A stretch of 64,000 nt of DNA from Succinivibrio faecicola (GTDB lineage Bacteria > Pseudomonadota > Gammaproteobacteria > Enterobacterales > Succinivibrionaceae): the NCBI RefSeq assembly GCF_019448115.1, contig NZ_JAGFNY010000001.1, positions 124,001 to 188,000 of the forward strand, given 5' to 3'. Positions 19,219-28,377 of the stretch are shown here, piece by piece. The notes beneath the pieces were generated by a model. That model ran no database searches. It saw only the letters and a list, made by a program, of their open reading frames with translations, and had not been told where the DNA came from. A program made the position numbers and the translations under genes. How positions within the stretch are numbered: position 1 is the first letter of the stretch; every line of letters starts with the position of its first letter.

Positions 19219-19381
19219 ATTCTTTCTCCTGACTTTTTAAAAATTATATCATTCATAAAATATCTATAAGCTCCTGTATGTCTATTCTTTGATCTGGATA
19301 TGTGAAAATTTTATTAAAGGCTAAAAGATCAAGAAGTTAGAAAAATATAGATATCTTTTTTATTTATTTTTTAATAATCGT

Positions 19382-19410
19382 CTTGAAATATAAAGGCATA
19401 GACCTCATAT
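19382..19410 (+). promoter_or_regulatory. sigma-32 (heat-shock) promoter of lon
   Basis: CTTGAAA (19382-19388), a 14-base spacer and CCTCATAT (19403-19410) match the RpoH consensus (CTTGAAA, 11-16 bases, CCCCATNT) closely. It lies 40 bases before the lon start. Lon is a classic member of the sigma-32 regulon. Confidence 0.85.
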
Positions 19411-19449
19411 AAGATAAAGACAAACAAGAATATACAGGCTACAGTTATC

Positions 19450-21978
19450 ATGGCAGAAAATAAAGAAGAAAAAAAATCCGAAGTTTTATCAAAAGATCAG
19501 GTAGAAAAGATAAACAAGCTTTTATCATTATTATCTGATGAACAGCTTGAAGGTGTAAAAAACCGTCTTTCTGATTTGAAAAAAAGCCTAAAAGAAAATG
19601 ATGCTGCTGAAGAAAACGGCGATGACGTCATGGAAATTGCTGCACCTTCACCTGCACTAATCAATGTTATTCCGACCTTCTCAAGACCGGTAATGCCATC
19701 TCAGATTGCTCCAATTCAGCTAAAGGGTAATTTTGAAAAACTTATAACAGAAATTGCTGACACACAGTCAAAGTGCTTTGCTCTTTTTTCTATTGATGAA
19801 AAATATGAAAGCAAAGGCACTATCAGCAAAAATCAATTTCCAAAAACAGGTACTCTTGTAAGATTACTGCACGCAAAGAGCATTCCAGGTGAGGTTCACT
19901 TTGTCTGCGAAGGTATTTGCAGAGTTGAAATCGAAAAATGGGTTAAATTTGGCAGTGAGCTAAAAGCAAAGATAAGATATCCTGAAAATATTATGCCAGA
20001 ACAGGGTTCAGAGGATGAACTCAAGCTAAAAGCATATGCAATGAATCTTGTAGCTCTGCTTCAGGAGATACTGCCATTAAATCCAATGTACTCAGAAGAA
20101 ATGAGACAGTATCTTTTAAGATTCGATCAAAATGATCCTTCAATGCTTGCCGACTGTGCTGCATCAATTACATCTACAACTCAGAGTATCCTTCAGGATA
20201 TTCTTGAAACATACGATGTTCTGACAAAGCTTGAAAAATCTCAGTCTATTCTGAAAAAAGAACTTAAGGCAGCAAAACTTCAGGATGCTATCAGAAGTTC
20301 TGTAAATGAAAGACTTACAAAACGTCAAAAAGAATTTGTTTTAAAAGAACAGATAAAAGAAATTCAAAAAGAGCTTGGCACAAGAGGTGATGCTTTCTCT
20401 GAGGGTGATGAATTTATCTCCCGTATGAAGAAACTCAATCCACCGGCTGAAATCAAAAGGCGTTTTGACAATGAAATCAAGAAATTCAATACCATTGATA
20501 CAAACTCACCAGAATATGGTATTGCCAGAAACTATCTTGAAACACTGTGTACCATTCCATGGGGACAGTATGCAAAGGAGAATCTTAATCTTGAACATGC
20601 AAGAGAAGTTCTAGATGAAGATCATGAAGGCTTAAAGGATGTTAAAGACAGAATTATTGAGTTTCTTGCAATAGGTGCATTAAAGGGCACCACAAACGGC
20701 TCAATTCTGCTATTTGTAGGCCCTCCTGGTGTTGGTAAAACTTCTATTGGAAAATCCATTGCAAAAGCTCTTAACAGACCATTCTACCGTCTGTCTTTAG
20801 GTGGTGTTGGTGATGACAGTGTTATCAAGGGACACAGAAAAACCTATATTGGAGCAATGCCAGGCAAATTTGTACAGGCTTTAAGAGAAACAAAAGTAAT
20901 GAATCCTGTGATCATGTTAGATGAGATAGACAAACTGACTCATTCATATCATGGCGATCCTGCTTCATCATTACTTGAAACACTTGATCCCGAGCAGAAC
21001 AGCACATTCATGGATAACTACCTTGATGAAAGACTGGATCTGTCAAAGTGTCTGTTTATCTGTACAGCAAATACAGAAGATACTATTCCATCTGCACTTT
21101 TAGACAGAATGGATAAAATAAGACTGTCAGGCTATATTGGCTCTGAGAAACTTGCAATTGCCAAAAAGCATCTGATGCCTAAGGCTCTTGAAAAAGCACA
21201 TCTGACAAAGTCTCAGATAAAGATGTCTGATGCTGTTTTAAAGAAGATCATAGAAGAATATGCCCGTGAAAGCGGAATGAGATCAACTCAAAGAGCTATT
21301 GAAAAAATCATCAGAAAAGGTGCTGTAAAGATCCTGGAGGGAAGCAAGAGTGTTACAGTCAAAACAAATGATCTGTTTGATTATCTTGGAACTGCTCCGT
21401 TCAAGAGAGAAAAGCATCTTGAAGGTGTAGGTGTAATCACTGGTCTTGCATGGACTTCTGTAGGCGGTGCAACACTACCTATTGAGTCATCAAGAGTAAA
21501 TACTGATCAGAAAGCTTTAGAGCTTACAGGATCTCTTGGCGATGTGATGAAAGAATCAGCTCATATTGCATATAGCTATATTCAATCTCATATTGAAAAA
21601 TTTGCAAAAGACAAAAAAGATTTCTTCAAGAAATCAACAATACATATTCATGTACCTGAGGGTGCAACACCAAAAGATGGTCCATCAGCCGGTGTAACTA
21701 TAGCATCATCACTTCTGTCACTTGCTATGAACAAAGCACCTAAAAAAGGGTATGCAATGACAGGAGAACTGTCACTTACAGGACAGGTACTTGCTATTGG
21801 AGGTATAAAGGAAAAGACCATTGCAGCAAGACGTATGGGTATTTTCAATATCATCTGTCCAAAAGCAAATGAAGATGATGTAAAAGAACTGCCTGTTGAG
21901 GTAACAGAAGGTGTAAATTACTATTTTGCAGATACCTATGAGGATGTGGCAAAGGTAATTTTTGATCTGAAAAAATAA
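19450..21978 (+). CDS. lon: ATP-dependent protease Lon
   Basis: This 842-residue cytoplasmic AAA+ serine protease degrades misfolded and regulatory proteins. Walker A is GPPGVGKT (424-431), Walker B VIMLDEIDK, and the catalytic dyad is S746 (DGPSAG) and K789 (IKEK), with the same 43-residue spacing as S679/K722 of E. coli. About 70 extra residues precede the substrate-binding domain, including a charged helical segment (about 15-48). The pore loop reads GGVGDDSVIKGHRKTYIGA, whereas E. coli has GGVRDEAEIRGH. It has a sigma-32 promoter and its own terminator. Confidence 0.95.
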   Translation: MAENKEEKKSEVLSKDQVEKINKLLSLLSDEQLEGVKNRLSDLKKSLKENDAAEENGDDVMEIAAPSPALINVIPTFSRPVMPSQIAPIQLKGNFEKLITEIADTQSKCFALFSIDEKYESKGTISKNQFPKTGTLVRLLHAKSIPGEVHFVCEGICRVEIEKWVKFGSELKAKIRYPENIMPEQGSEDELKLKAYAMNLVALLQEILPLNPMYSEEMRQYLLRFDQNDPSMLADCAASITSTTQSILQDILETYDVLTKLEKSQSILKKELKAAKLQDAIRSSVNERLTKRQKEFVLKEQIKEIQKELGTRGDAFSEGDEFISRMKKLNPPAEIKRRFDNEIKKFNTIDTNSPEYGIARNYLETLCTIPWGQYAKENLNLEHAREVLDEDHEGLKDVKDRIIEFLAIGALKGTTNGSILLFVGPPGVGKTSIGKSIAKALNRPFYRLSLGGVGDDSVIKGHRKTYIGAMPGKFVQALRETKVMNPVIMLDEIDKLTHSYHGDPASSLLETLDPEQNSTFMDNYLDERLDLSKCLFICTANTEDTIPSALLDRMDKIRLSGYIGSEKLAIAKKHLMPKALEKAHLTKSQIKMSDAVLKKIIEEYARESGMRSTQRAIEKIIRKGAVKILEGSKSVTVKTNDLFDYLGTAPFKREKHLEGVGVITGLAWTSVGGATLPIESSRVNTDQKALELTGSLGDVMKESAHIAYSYIQSHIEKFAKDKKDFFKKSTIHIHVPEGATPKDGPSAGVTIASSLLSLAMNKAPKKGYAMTGELSLTGQVLAIGGIKEKTIAARRMGIFNIICPKANEDDVKELPVEVTEGVNYYFADTYEDVAKVIFDLKK

Positions 21979-21994
21979 AATTACTACCAAAAAC

Positions 21995-22026
21995 AATGGC
22001 AGATCATCTGATCTGCCATTTTCTTT
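21995..22026. terminator. bidirectional terminator between lon and binding-protein gene
   Basis: AATGGCAGATCA (21995-22006) and TGATCTGCCATT (22009-22020) are perfect inverted repeats followed by TTCTTTTTT. The convergent genes share it. Confidence 0.85.
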
Positions 22027-22037
22027 TTTACAAAACT

Positions 22038-23285
22038 TTATTCAGAATCATTTGGCAGTGCATCTTCCTGATTATTGTCTGTATTAGAGATTGCTTTGTT
22101 AATCTTAACTACAGCATCATTCAAAGCTTGTTTTGCATTCTGCTTGTTTGCAATCACACTCTTGATAGCATCAGCCATAGGGCCCCAGATCTGTGATGTT
22201 TCAGCAATATATGGCATAGGATCTGCATTTAGCATCTGGCTTGCAAGAGCATTTGAGAAATCGTCATTTGCAATTAAAGGATTTGCAATAACATCATTGA
22301 TTGGAGGCAACTCTGCAATTGCAGAATAACGGATAAGCGCATATTTTGGCTGGTTTGCAAATTCGATGAATTTAGCTGCAAGATCTTTGTTCTGTGAATT
22401 CTTTGCAATAGCATAGCCCTTTACACCATAAAATGGTCTGAAGTATTCACCGTTCTTTAATTTTGGCAAAGGAGCGATACCATAATTGATACCAGATTTT
22501 GCATATGAATCAAGAGCCCATGGACCATTGATTACAGCTGCAGCCTGACCTTCAATAAACATCTTGTCAACAAGTCCCCAGCCTTCAGGAGTCTGAAGCT
22601 GTTTTGGAATATAGCGTCTTACATAATCAGCAAGATTTGTAAGACCATCATCTGCATTGCCTGATGCAAAACCTACATCATACTTATTGTATTCCTCGCC
22701 GTTTTTACCGAAAACATAAGCGCCATAGGCTGACATCATACCGTATGCAATATAAAGTTCATCAAGTTTACCAACAAGACCATATTTGCCCTGAGCTGCT
22801 AATCTGTCACCAGCTTTCTCGTATCCATCTATAGTCTCATATGGAACATCAAGCAGATCCTTGTTGTAGTAAACAACAAGTGTCTCAATTGAACGAGGAG
22901 CCGCATAATATTTTCCATTTATATAGAATACATCTGTTGCAAGTTTTGCATATTTTGAAGCATCAGCTTTCATAAATGGCAGATCAGATATAACGTTTTT
23001 ATTTACAGCCTCTTCTGTTCTATCTGAAATCACAATGAAAACATCAGGTACATCACCTCCGTTTTCAACAAGTTTTTCAAGCTCATTTAGATGTGATGCA
23101 CTATCTTTCTGTTCAATAACAACCTTTACTTTGTTCTCTTTTGCGAAGTCTCTTGCTGCCAGTTCAATACCAACAGCCTTATTGGTGTCTTCCCATATGG
23201 TAAGCACATCACCTGCAGCATTAGCTGTCTGACCTAAAGCAACACTAATACCAAGAGCAATAAGTGTTTTGCAGAATGTTCTCAT
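22038..23285 (-). CDS. maltose-binding-like periplasmic substrate-binding protein
   Basis: This is a 415-residue MalE-family protein. It has a signal peptide (MRTFCKTLIALGISVALG, cut after TANA), a DVLTIWEDTNKAVG start like the mature MalE N-terminus, FIEGQAAAVINGPWALDSY and YGIAPLPK. These are hallmarks of maltose/maltodextrin-binding proteins. The frame is open further upstream, but the ATG at 23285 follows GAGGATT and begins the signal peptide. It lies 127 bases after a second, divergent copy. No permease or MalK gene is nearby. A role in maltodextrin capture fits the amylase in this window but is inferred. Confidence 0.85.
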   Translation of the reverse strand: MRTFCKTLIALGISVALGQTANAAGDVLTIWEDTNKAVGIELAARDFAKENKVKVVIEQKDSASHLNELEKLVENGGDVPDVFIVISDRTEEAVNKNVISDLPFMKADASKYAKLATDVFYINGKYYAAPRSIETLVVYYNKDLLDVPYETIDGYEKAGDRLAAQGKYGLVGKLDELYIAYGMMSAYGAYVFGKNGEEYNKYDVGFASGNADDGLTNLADYVRRYIPKQLQTPEGWGLVDKMFIEGQAAAVINGPWALDSYAKSGINYGIAPLPKLKNGEYFRPFYGVKGYAIAKNSQNKDLAAKFIEFANQPKYALIRYSAIAELPPINDVIANPLIANDDFSNALASQMLNADPMPYIAETSQIWGPMADAIKSVIANKQNAKQALNDAVVKINKAISNTDNNQEDALPNDSE

Positions 23286-23322
23286 ATAATCCTCGATAAA
23301 TTTGTAAAATTTAAATATGCAA

Positions 23323-23342
23323 CATATAGGTGCATATAGGTG
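23323..23342. repeat. tandem 10-bp repeat before binding-protein gene
   Basis: CATATAGGTG occurs twice without a spacer (23323-23332 and 23333-23342), 38 bases before the start of the MalE-like gene. It might be an operator or a minor tandem duplication. Confidence 0.5.
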
Positions 23343-23387
23343 CATTTATCTGAATTATAGACAAAAATTCATTTTATGCAGTTAATT

Positions 23388-23407
23388 ATTGTTAAGAAAT
23401 TAACAAT
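23388..23407. repeat. inverted repeat between the two binding-protein genes
   Basis: ATTGTTAA, GAAA, TTAACAAT form a perfect 8-bp stem just after the stop of the upstream copy. On the plus strand a short T-run follows; on the minus strand, the direction of transcription, none does. Confidence 0.45.
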
Positions 23408-23412
23408 TTTTG

Positions 23413-24657
23413 TTATTTATCAGCATTATTTAGTTTGTTTTTGTATGCTTCATCACCTTTCATATGTCTTTCATAGCGTATAAGCTCTATTTCATTGACA
23501 CATTCATCAAGATTTGAATCAGATGTATCGATGTTTTCAAATGACTTTACAAAAGCTACATTTGCAGGCCCCCAGATATCAGCCATGAAGTTCTGATCCG
23601 GCATAAGATAACTATGCTCACACTGTTTTAAGACAGAAAGGGCGAACTCATCGTTCAGGTATGTGAATGTAAGAAACAGCTCATTTAAAGGAACAACCTC
23701 ACCACTGATAAGATAACGTTTGAAAGCATAGTCAGGCTGATTTATGAATCTTATGAATTTCTCAGCCAAATCCTTTTGTCTTGCATTTTTAGGGATCATG
23801 TAACCTTTTACCTTGTAAAAGGCTGACATTCTCTGAAAGTTATCAAGTACAGGTAGCATTTGACAACCAACATCAATGCCTGATTTTTTATATTTAGCAT
23901 ATGCATATGAACCGTTTATGACTGATAAGGCCTTATCACTTATAAAGAGCTTGTCAAGATACTGCTGTCCCTTATCAAGATCGGCAACTGGCATATACTT
24001 TTTTGTATATTCAATCAATGCCTTAAAACCTTCCTTAGCATCGTTTTTATTTAGACCTACATAAGATCCTTTTTTCTTGTCATCCACAAGGTAGGCACCA
24101 TATGCATTAAGGAATCCAAAACCATAATAAAACTTATTTAAAAGGCCTAAGATTGGGTAGATTTTCTTATCCTCTGTGTAAAGCTCTCTATAGTCTTTAA
24201 TTGTCTTTGGCTTATTAAGTAAAAGTTTTTTATTGTAAAAGACAATTGAAGTTTCGACACTGCGCGGAGAGGCATATATACCAGAGTCTGATTCAAAAGG
24301 AGTTAAAGAGCTGCTTGTATAAAACTGTTTGTCTGAACTCATAAAATCAAGCGGCAGTATTACTCCATCTTTGATTGCAGACTGAGCCTCCTCACTTAAA
24401 CCAACAAATACATCTGGTACAGGATAATTCTTTTCCTGCGCATTGCGAACAAGAGACATCTGCTCTTCAACACTCTTAGGCTCGATGTTAACAGTGCATT
24501 CATATAAAGATGAAAAATCTCTTGCTGCCTGCTCTATACTGGATATCTTATTAGCATCCTCATAAACAGTAAGAACTTTTTTTTCAAAGGCAAAAGCCTT
24601 ACTGAATATTACAAATAAACATAAGCAAACAAATACAAAACGGGAAACGCGAAACAT
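23413..24657 (-). CDS. second maltose-binding-like periplasmic protein
   Basis: This 414-residue paralog of the downstream MalE-like protein shares LTVYEDANKISSIEQAARDF, SPRSVETSIVFYNKKLL, NGSYAYAKYKKSGIDVG and FYKVKGYMIPKNARQKDLAEKFI with it. A signal peptide (MFRVSRFVFVCLCLFVIFSKAFA) directs export. Overall identity to the neighbour looks modest, and several sugar-stacking aromatic positions differ, so the two may bind different ligands. Arose by tandem duplication followed by divergence (inferred). It is the first gene of the pair. Confidence 0.8.
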   Translation of the reverse strand: MFRVSRFVFVCLCLFVIFSKAFAFEKKVLTVYEDANKISSIEQAARDFSSLYECTVNIEPKSVEEQMSLVRNAQEKNYPVPDVFVGLSEEAQSAIKDGVILPLDFMSSDKQFYTSSSLTPFESDSGIYASPRSVETSIVFYNKKLLLNKPKTIKDYRELYTEDKKIYPILGLLNKFYYGFGFLNAYGAYLVDDKKKGSYVGLNKNDAKEGFKALIEYTKKYMPVADLDKGQQYLDKLFISDKALSVINGSYAYAKYKKSGIDVGCQMLPVLDNFQRMSAFYKVKGYMIPKNARQKDLAEKFIRFINQPDYAFKRYLISGEVVPLNELFLTFTYLNDEFALSVLKQCEHSYLMPDQNFMADIWGPANVAFVKSFENIDTSDSNLDECVNEIELIRYERHMKGDEAYKNKLNNADK

Positions 24658-24754
24658 ACTTATGCCTTTTAATCAGTTAACAATGATTTAATTATTATGG
24701 AATAAAAAAAGGAGAATAAAATTAAAAAGATAAGTAAATTTCAACAAAGATCGC

Positions 24755-24792
24755 AAAAAAAAAAATCGCCAAGTTACAATAACTTAGCGATT
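24755..24792 (-). terminator. terminator of fumarase
   Basis: AATCGC-C-AAGTTA pairs with TAACTT-A-GCGATT around CAA (24764-24792), with one mismatch. The preceding A-run (24755-24763) is the U-tract on the minus strand. Confidence 0.85.
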
Positions 24793-24821
24793 ACTTAGAT
24801 TAAGAAAGTTAAAACTGATTA

Positions 24822-26354
24822 CTAAATATATTTAAAATCAATTTCCTTAATCTTGTCAGACCAGATCTTAGGTCCGATGTGATGAATTGAGTTACCCTCT
24901 GAGTCAACAGCAACAGTAACCGGCATATCAACAACCTTATACTCACGGATTGCTTCCATGCCTAAATCCTCAAAAGCAAGTACCTTAGCAGACTTGATTG
25001 CCTTTGATACAAGATATGCAGCACCGCCGGTTGCCATCAGATATGCAGCCTTGTGCTTCTTGATTGACTCAATAGCTTCAAGACCACGCTCTGACTTGCC
25101 AATCATACCGTAAAGACCGGTCTTTGAAAGCATTGTCTCAACGAACTTATCCATACGTGTTGATGTGGTAGGACCAGCAGGGCCTACAACTTCATCACCT
25201 ACAGCAGGAACAGGGCCTACGTAGTAGATAAACTTCTTTGAAAAATCAACACCGTCTGGAAGAGGCTTACCCTCAGCAATAAGATCACATACTCTCTTAT
25301 GAGCAGCATCACGACCAGTCAGAATAGTACCTGACAGTAATAATGTGTCACCCATCTTCCATGTTGCGATTTCTTCTTTGGTGATGGTATCAAGATTTAC
25401 TCTCTTAACATTTGCAGTTGGATCACCATCTAACTTGATATCTGGATAATCATCAAGTGATGGAGGAACAAACTGAGCTGGGCCTGTACCGTCCAATTCA
25501 AAATCGATATGACGAGTTGCAGCGCAGTTTGGAATAATTGTTGTTGCCTTTGATACGGCATGACATGGATATGTCTTTACCTTAACATCAAGAACAGTAG
25601 TGATACCACCTAAGCCCTGAGCACCGATACCAAGCTTATTGATCTTGTCATAAAGCTCTAAACGCAACTCTTCTTCAGCATTCTTAGGACCACGAGCAAT
25701 AAGCTCCTGAATGTCGATAGGATCATTTAATGCTTCTTTTGCAAGAATTGCTGATTTTTCAGGAGTACCGCCAACACCGATACCGATGATGCCTGGAGGA
25801 CACCAGCCTGCACCCATGTGAGGGATCTGAGATAACACATAATCTACAACGCTGTCAGATGGATTTAACATGCGCATGTGAGTCTTGTTCTCAGAGCCGC
25901 CACCCTTGGATGCGATAGCAACCTCAACCTTGTTACCATGAACCATTTCAATGTGAACTACGGTTGGAGTGTTGTCTTTGGTATTGATTCTCTTGCCAAG
26001 TGGATCAGTAAGAATAGACTTACGAAGTGGATTTGTCTCAAAGGCATACGCTCTTCTTGTGCCTTCATCAACCATTTCCTGAATGGTCATGTCGCCTTCA
26101 AAGCGAACATCCATACCAATCTTGACAAAGCATGTTACAGCACCTGTATCCTGACATAAAGGACGGTGGCCGATAGCACACATTTTTGAGTTAACCAGGA
26201 TCTGAGCAATAGCATTCTTTGCAGATGGGTTCTGCTCGATATCATATGCATGCTTCATTGCATTTAGAAAATCTTTTGGATGGTAGTAGGAAATATACTG
26301 AATCGCATCACAGACTGAATCAATAAAATCCTTTGTTTTAATCAGAGTTGTCAT
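24822..26354 (-). CDS. fumarate hydratase class I (iron-sulfur)
   Basis: This 510-residue FumA/FumB-type enzyme interconverts fumarate and malate through a [4Fe-4S] cluster. Cysteines in RPLC67QDTGAV, GAGWCPPGI and IIPNCAATRH are the expected cluster ligands. The fused alpha and beta parts are both present (GPAGPTTSTRMDKF, GKSERGLEAI). The frame is open to 26396, but the ATG at 26354 follows AAGGAA. In a succinate-forming anaerobe it would run in the malate-to-fumarate direction (inferred). A TTGATAGAT half site upstream is too weak to call an FNR operator. Confidence 0.94.
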   Translation of the reverse strand: MTTLIKTKDFIDSVCDAIQYISYYHPKDFLNAMKHAYDIEQNPSAKNAIAQILVNSKMCAIGHRPLCQDTGAVTCFVKIGMDVRFEGDMTIQEMVDEGTRRAYAFETNPLRKSILTDPLGKRINTKDNTPTVVHIEMVHGNKVEVAIASKGGGSENKTHMRMLNPSDSVVDYVLSQIPHMGAGWCPPGIIGIGVGGTPEKSAILAKEALNDPIDIQELIARGPKNAEEELRLELYDKINKLGIGAQGLGGITTVLDVKVKTYPCHAVSKATTIIPNCAATRHIDFELDGTGPAQFVPPSLDDYPDIKLDGDPTANVKRVNLDTITKEEIATWKMGDTLLLSGTILTGRDAAHKRVCDLIAEGKPLPDGVDFSKKFIYYVGPVPAVGDEVVGPAGPTTSTRMDKFVETMLSKTGLYGMIGKSERGLEAIESIKKHKAAYLMATGGAAYLVSKAIKSAKVLAFEDLGMEAIREYKVVDMPVTVAVDSEGNSIHHIGPKIWSDKIKEIDFKYI

Positions 26355-26485
26355 TAGGATATTCCTTAAAAACAATTGAACAAAAAGATATGACAATCAT
26401 ACAACCGCAAACGATTTTGTTCAAATATATTGATAGATTTTTAACTGTTTTTGAGCACATGCTTGCAGTTTATCAAGTACATCTG

Positions 26486-26515
26486 AAAAAAAATGCCTTT
26501 AGAAAAACCAAAGGC
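26486..26515 (-). terminator. terminator of serine-rich small protein
   Basis: GCCTTT (26495-26500) and AAAGGC (26510-26515) with an A-run at 26486-26493, which is a U-tract on the minus strand. Confidence 0.7.
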
Positions 26516-26536
26516 TCTGATTAGTTCTAAAAAAGT

Positions 26537-27034
26537 TTATGAATTCTTTGTATCTGAAGTGGATGATGTACTGCTCATTAAGTCTTTTTTTGTGCTATCA
26601 CTTTGATTTGTTGTCTCTGTCTGACTTGATGTATCAGTCTTTTTTGCATATTTTAAAGAAACTTCCTGCTCTATTTTTGCAATATTTTCAATGCGCTTCT
26701 TTTTTATGCTCTGATAATCATAGCTGTAGCCAGATGAAGAAGATGAATCAGATTTATCTGAATTTTTAACATTAGATGACTGATACTTTTTAAGAGCATC
26801 AATTGACTCTTGACTGATTGATACAGTATCAGCCGAGCCGTTGGCAATCTTCATTTTCTCTTCGAAGGCGGCCTTATAGCGACTTTGTGTGCTTATCTGT
26901 GATGCAGCCTTGCTAATCACATTCACTTTATCTTGCAGTGAATTTTTCAAAGATAAGCTTAAAGAGTCCTTCTTACTTGAAGAATTAGATATAGCCTGTG
27001 ACAGGTAGCTTAATGATGTTGAATCAATACTCAT
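26537..27034 (-). CDS. serine-rich low-complexity protein, unknown
   Basis: The 165 residues are dominated by serine, threonine, lysine and aspartate and are probably mostly disordered. A short conserved-looking segment, SADTVSISQESIDALKKY (about 67-84), resembles a motif found near the N-terminus or middle of many uncharacterised proteobacterial surface or flagella-associated proteins. I cannot name the family. No signal peptide is seen. A very strong ribosome site (GGAGGTGAG) precedes the ATG and a terminator follows, so it is likely expressed. Confidence 0.6.
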   Translation of the reverse strand: MSIDSTSLSYLSQAISNSSSKKDSLSLSLKNSLQDKVNVISKAASQISTQSRYKAAFEEKMKIANGSADTVSISQESIDALKKYQSSNVKNSDKSDSSSSSGYSYDYQSIKKKRIENIAKIEQEVSLKYAKKTDTSSQTETTNQSDSTKKDLMSSTSSTSDTKNS

Positions 27035-27291
27035 AGCTCACCTCCATTATAAAAATCCTAATATGTTAATTATAGTATTCAATACAAGTGAGAGCTGAAA
27101 AAACAGGATAAAAATAATCAGTAAGCTCAAAAGGCAGAATTTTCAAGAAATTATGAATTTGTCCGATATCAGATATGTGATACAAAAAATCATCTAGCAA
27201 ATTGATATTGCTCAATTATTTTACTTAATTCTTAGAAAATACAAAGAATTTGATCATATAATTAGAATAAGTATTTGTAGAGAGTTTTGGT

Positions 27292-28077
27292 ATGTTATTC
27301 ACTATTGCTGTAATTTTCGTAGTTCTAGCTTCATTTCTTCTTATCATGGTCAATATGTACTCTGACTATGCAGCAAGAAAGGAGCAGGATGCCCGCCTTA
27401 TTGCAAATAAAGCAAGAAATATTATTTCTGAATGTGAAGAACTGCTTTTAAATCAATCTCAGCTTGTTATGTCAAAAACTCTCGTTTTAGTACTCCATTA
27501 CAGAATCATCAGAGCATTAAGAAAAAGAGCAATTGACAAGAAAAGCCAGGATGAAGTAAAAGAAAGAATTGCCAACGAAGAAAAAATCATTGCTGATCTG
27601 AAAAACAAATACCAGGAAAGCAATGTTTTTAAGGCTCCAGAAAACGATCTTCAGGCTATTACTCAACTTCGCACCATTAGACGTCTTCGTAACATACTAA
27701 AATCAGAACTTAGTTTTGGAGTTCCTTTAAACCCGGCTTTAATCAACAAAGAAGACAGAAGACTATACATTCTTGTTCTTAAGGTAAATATTTCAAATCT
27801 TGTTCAAAAAGTATTTGAAATGAAAAGACAAAAACAGTTTGGATCATGCCGTCAGTTAATTGAAAAAGGTCTGCAGGTTATAAAGCTGGCTGGTGTAAAA
27901 GATGGCTGGTTTACAGAAAAAGAAGACATTCTTACAGGTCTTTTAGCTAATGTTAATAGCGATGCTAATCCTAAGAACAAAGAAAAGAAAGCATCTGAAG
28001 AAGCTGATGCCAACGGCCAGAGTACAGCGAATAAAGATGATTACGATGAGATCTTTGGTGATAAGAAGAAGTGGTAG
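27292..28077 (+). CDS. single-pass membrane protein with helical cytoplasmic domain, unknown
   Basis: The 261 residues begin with a membrane segment (about 1-22), followed by a long basic helical region (arginine/lysine-rich, 26-190) and an acidic, probably disordered tail (NPKNKEKKASEEADANG). The order suggests an inner-membrane anchor with a cytoplasmic domain. No known domain is recognised. It is transcribed alone, starting behind TTTGATC/ATAATT-type AT-rich promoter DNA, and ends at a shared terminator. Confidence 0.65.
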   Translation: MLFTIAVIFVVLASFLLIMVNMYSDYAARKEQDARLIANKARNIISECEELLLNQSQLVMSKTLVLVLHYRIIRALRKRAIDKKSQDEVKERIANEEKIIADLKNKYQESNVFKAPENDLQAITQLRTIRRLRNILKSELSFGVPLNPALINKEDRRLYILVLKVNISNLVQKVFEMKRQKQFGSCRQLIEKGLQVIKLAGVKDGWFTEKEDILTGLLANVNSDANPKNKEKKASEEADANGQSTANKDDYDEIFGDKKKW

Positions 28078-28116
28078 AAACTGCGCTTGTTACTAAAACA
28101 AATCCTGCAAAAACGA

Positions 28117-28138
28117 AAAGGGCCTAAAGGCCCTTTTT
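28117..28138. terminator. bidirectional terminator
   Basis: AAAGGGCCT, AA, AGGCCCTTT (28117-28136) is followed by TT. It lies between the membrane protein and the convergent ytfK gene. Confidence 0.85.
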
Positions 28139-28155
28139 ATATATCTAAACATATA

Positions 28156-28377
28156 TTATGAGTACTGCTTTACACATACTCTGTTTTGCATATCATTTAC
28201 GTGGTTGTTGATTTCCTTGCACATTTTTAAAGCTTCTTGATCCATATCAACCGAGAAAACAACTCTACCGCTGTCAAAAACGAAACAACCAATTCCCTCA
28301 ATAGAGAACTGCCCCTTGAAAAAAGCAACTACATATTTTGCAATCTGCTTTGGCGCATAGTATTTAAAAACTCTCAT
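28156..28377 (-). CDS. ytfK: YtfK-like protein (DUF1107)
   Basis: The 73 residues begin MRVFKYYAPKQIAKYVVAFF and continue KGQFSIEGIGCFVFDSGRV, matching E. coli YtfK (MKIFQRYNPLQVAKYV, FEFDKGK). YtfK promotes SpoT-dependent (p)ppGpp accumulation during phosphate or fatty-acid starvation in E. coli. The frame opens at 28419, but the ATG at 28377 has AAAGGAAAG upstream and matches the family start. The C-terminal half is more divergent than the N-terminal half. Confidence 0.75.
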   Translation of the reverse strand: MRVFKYYAPKQIAKYVVAFFKGQFSIEGIGCFVFDSGRVVFSVDMDQEALKMCKEINNHVNDMQNRVCVKQYS

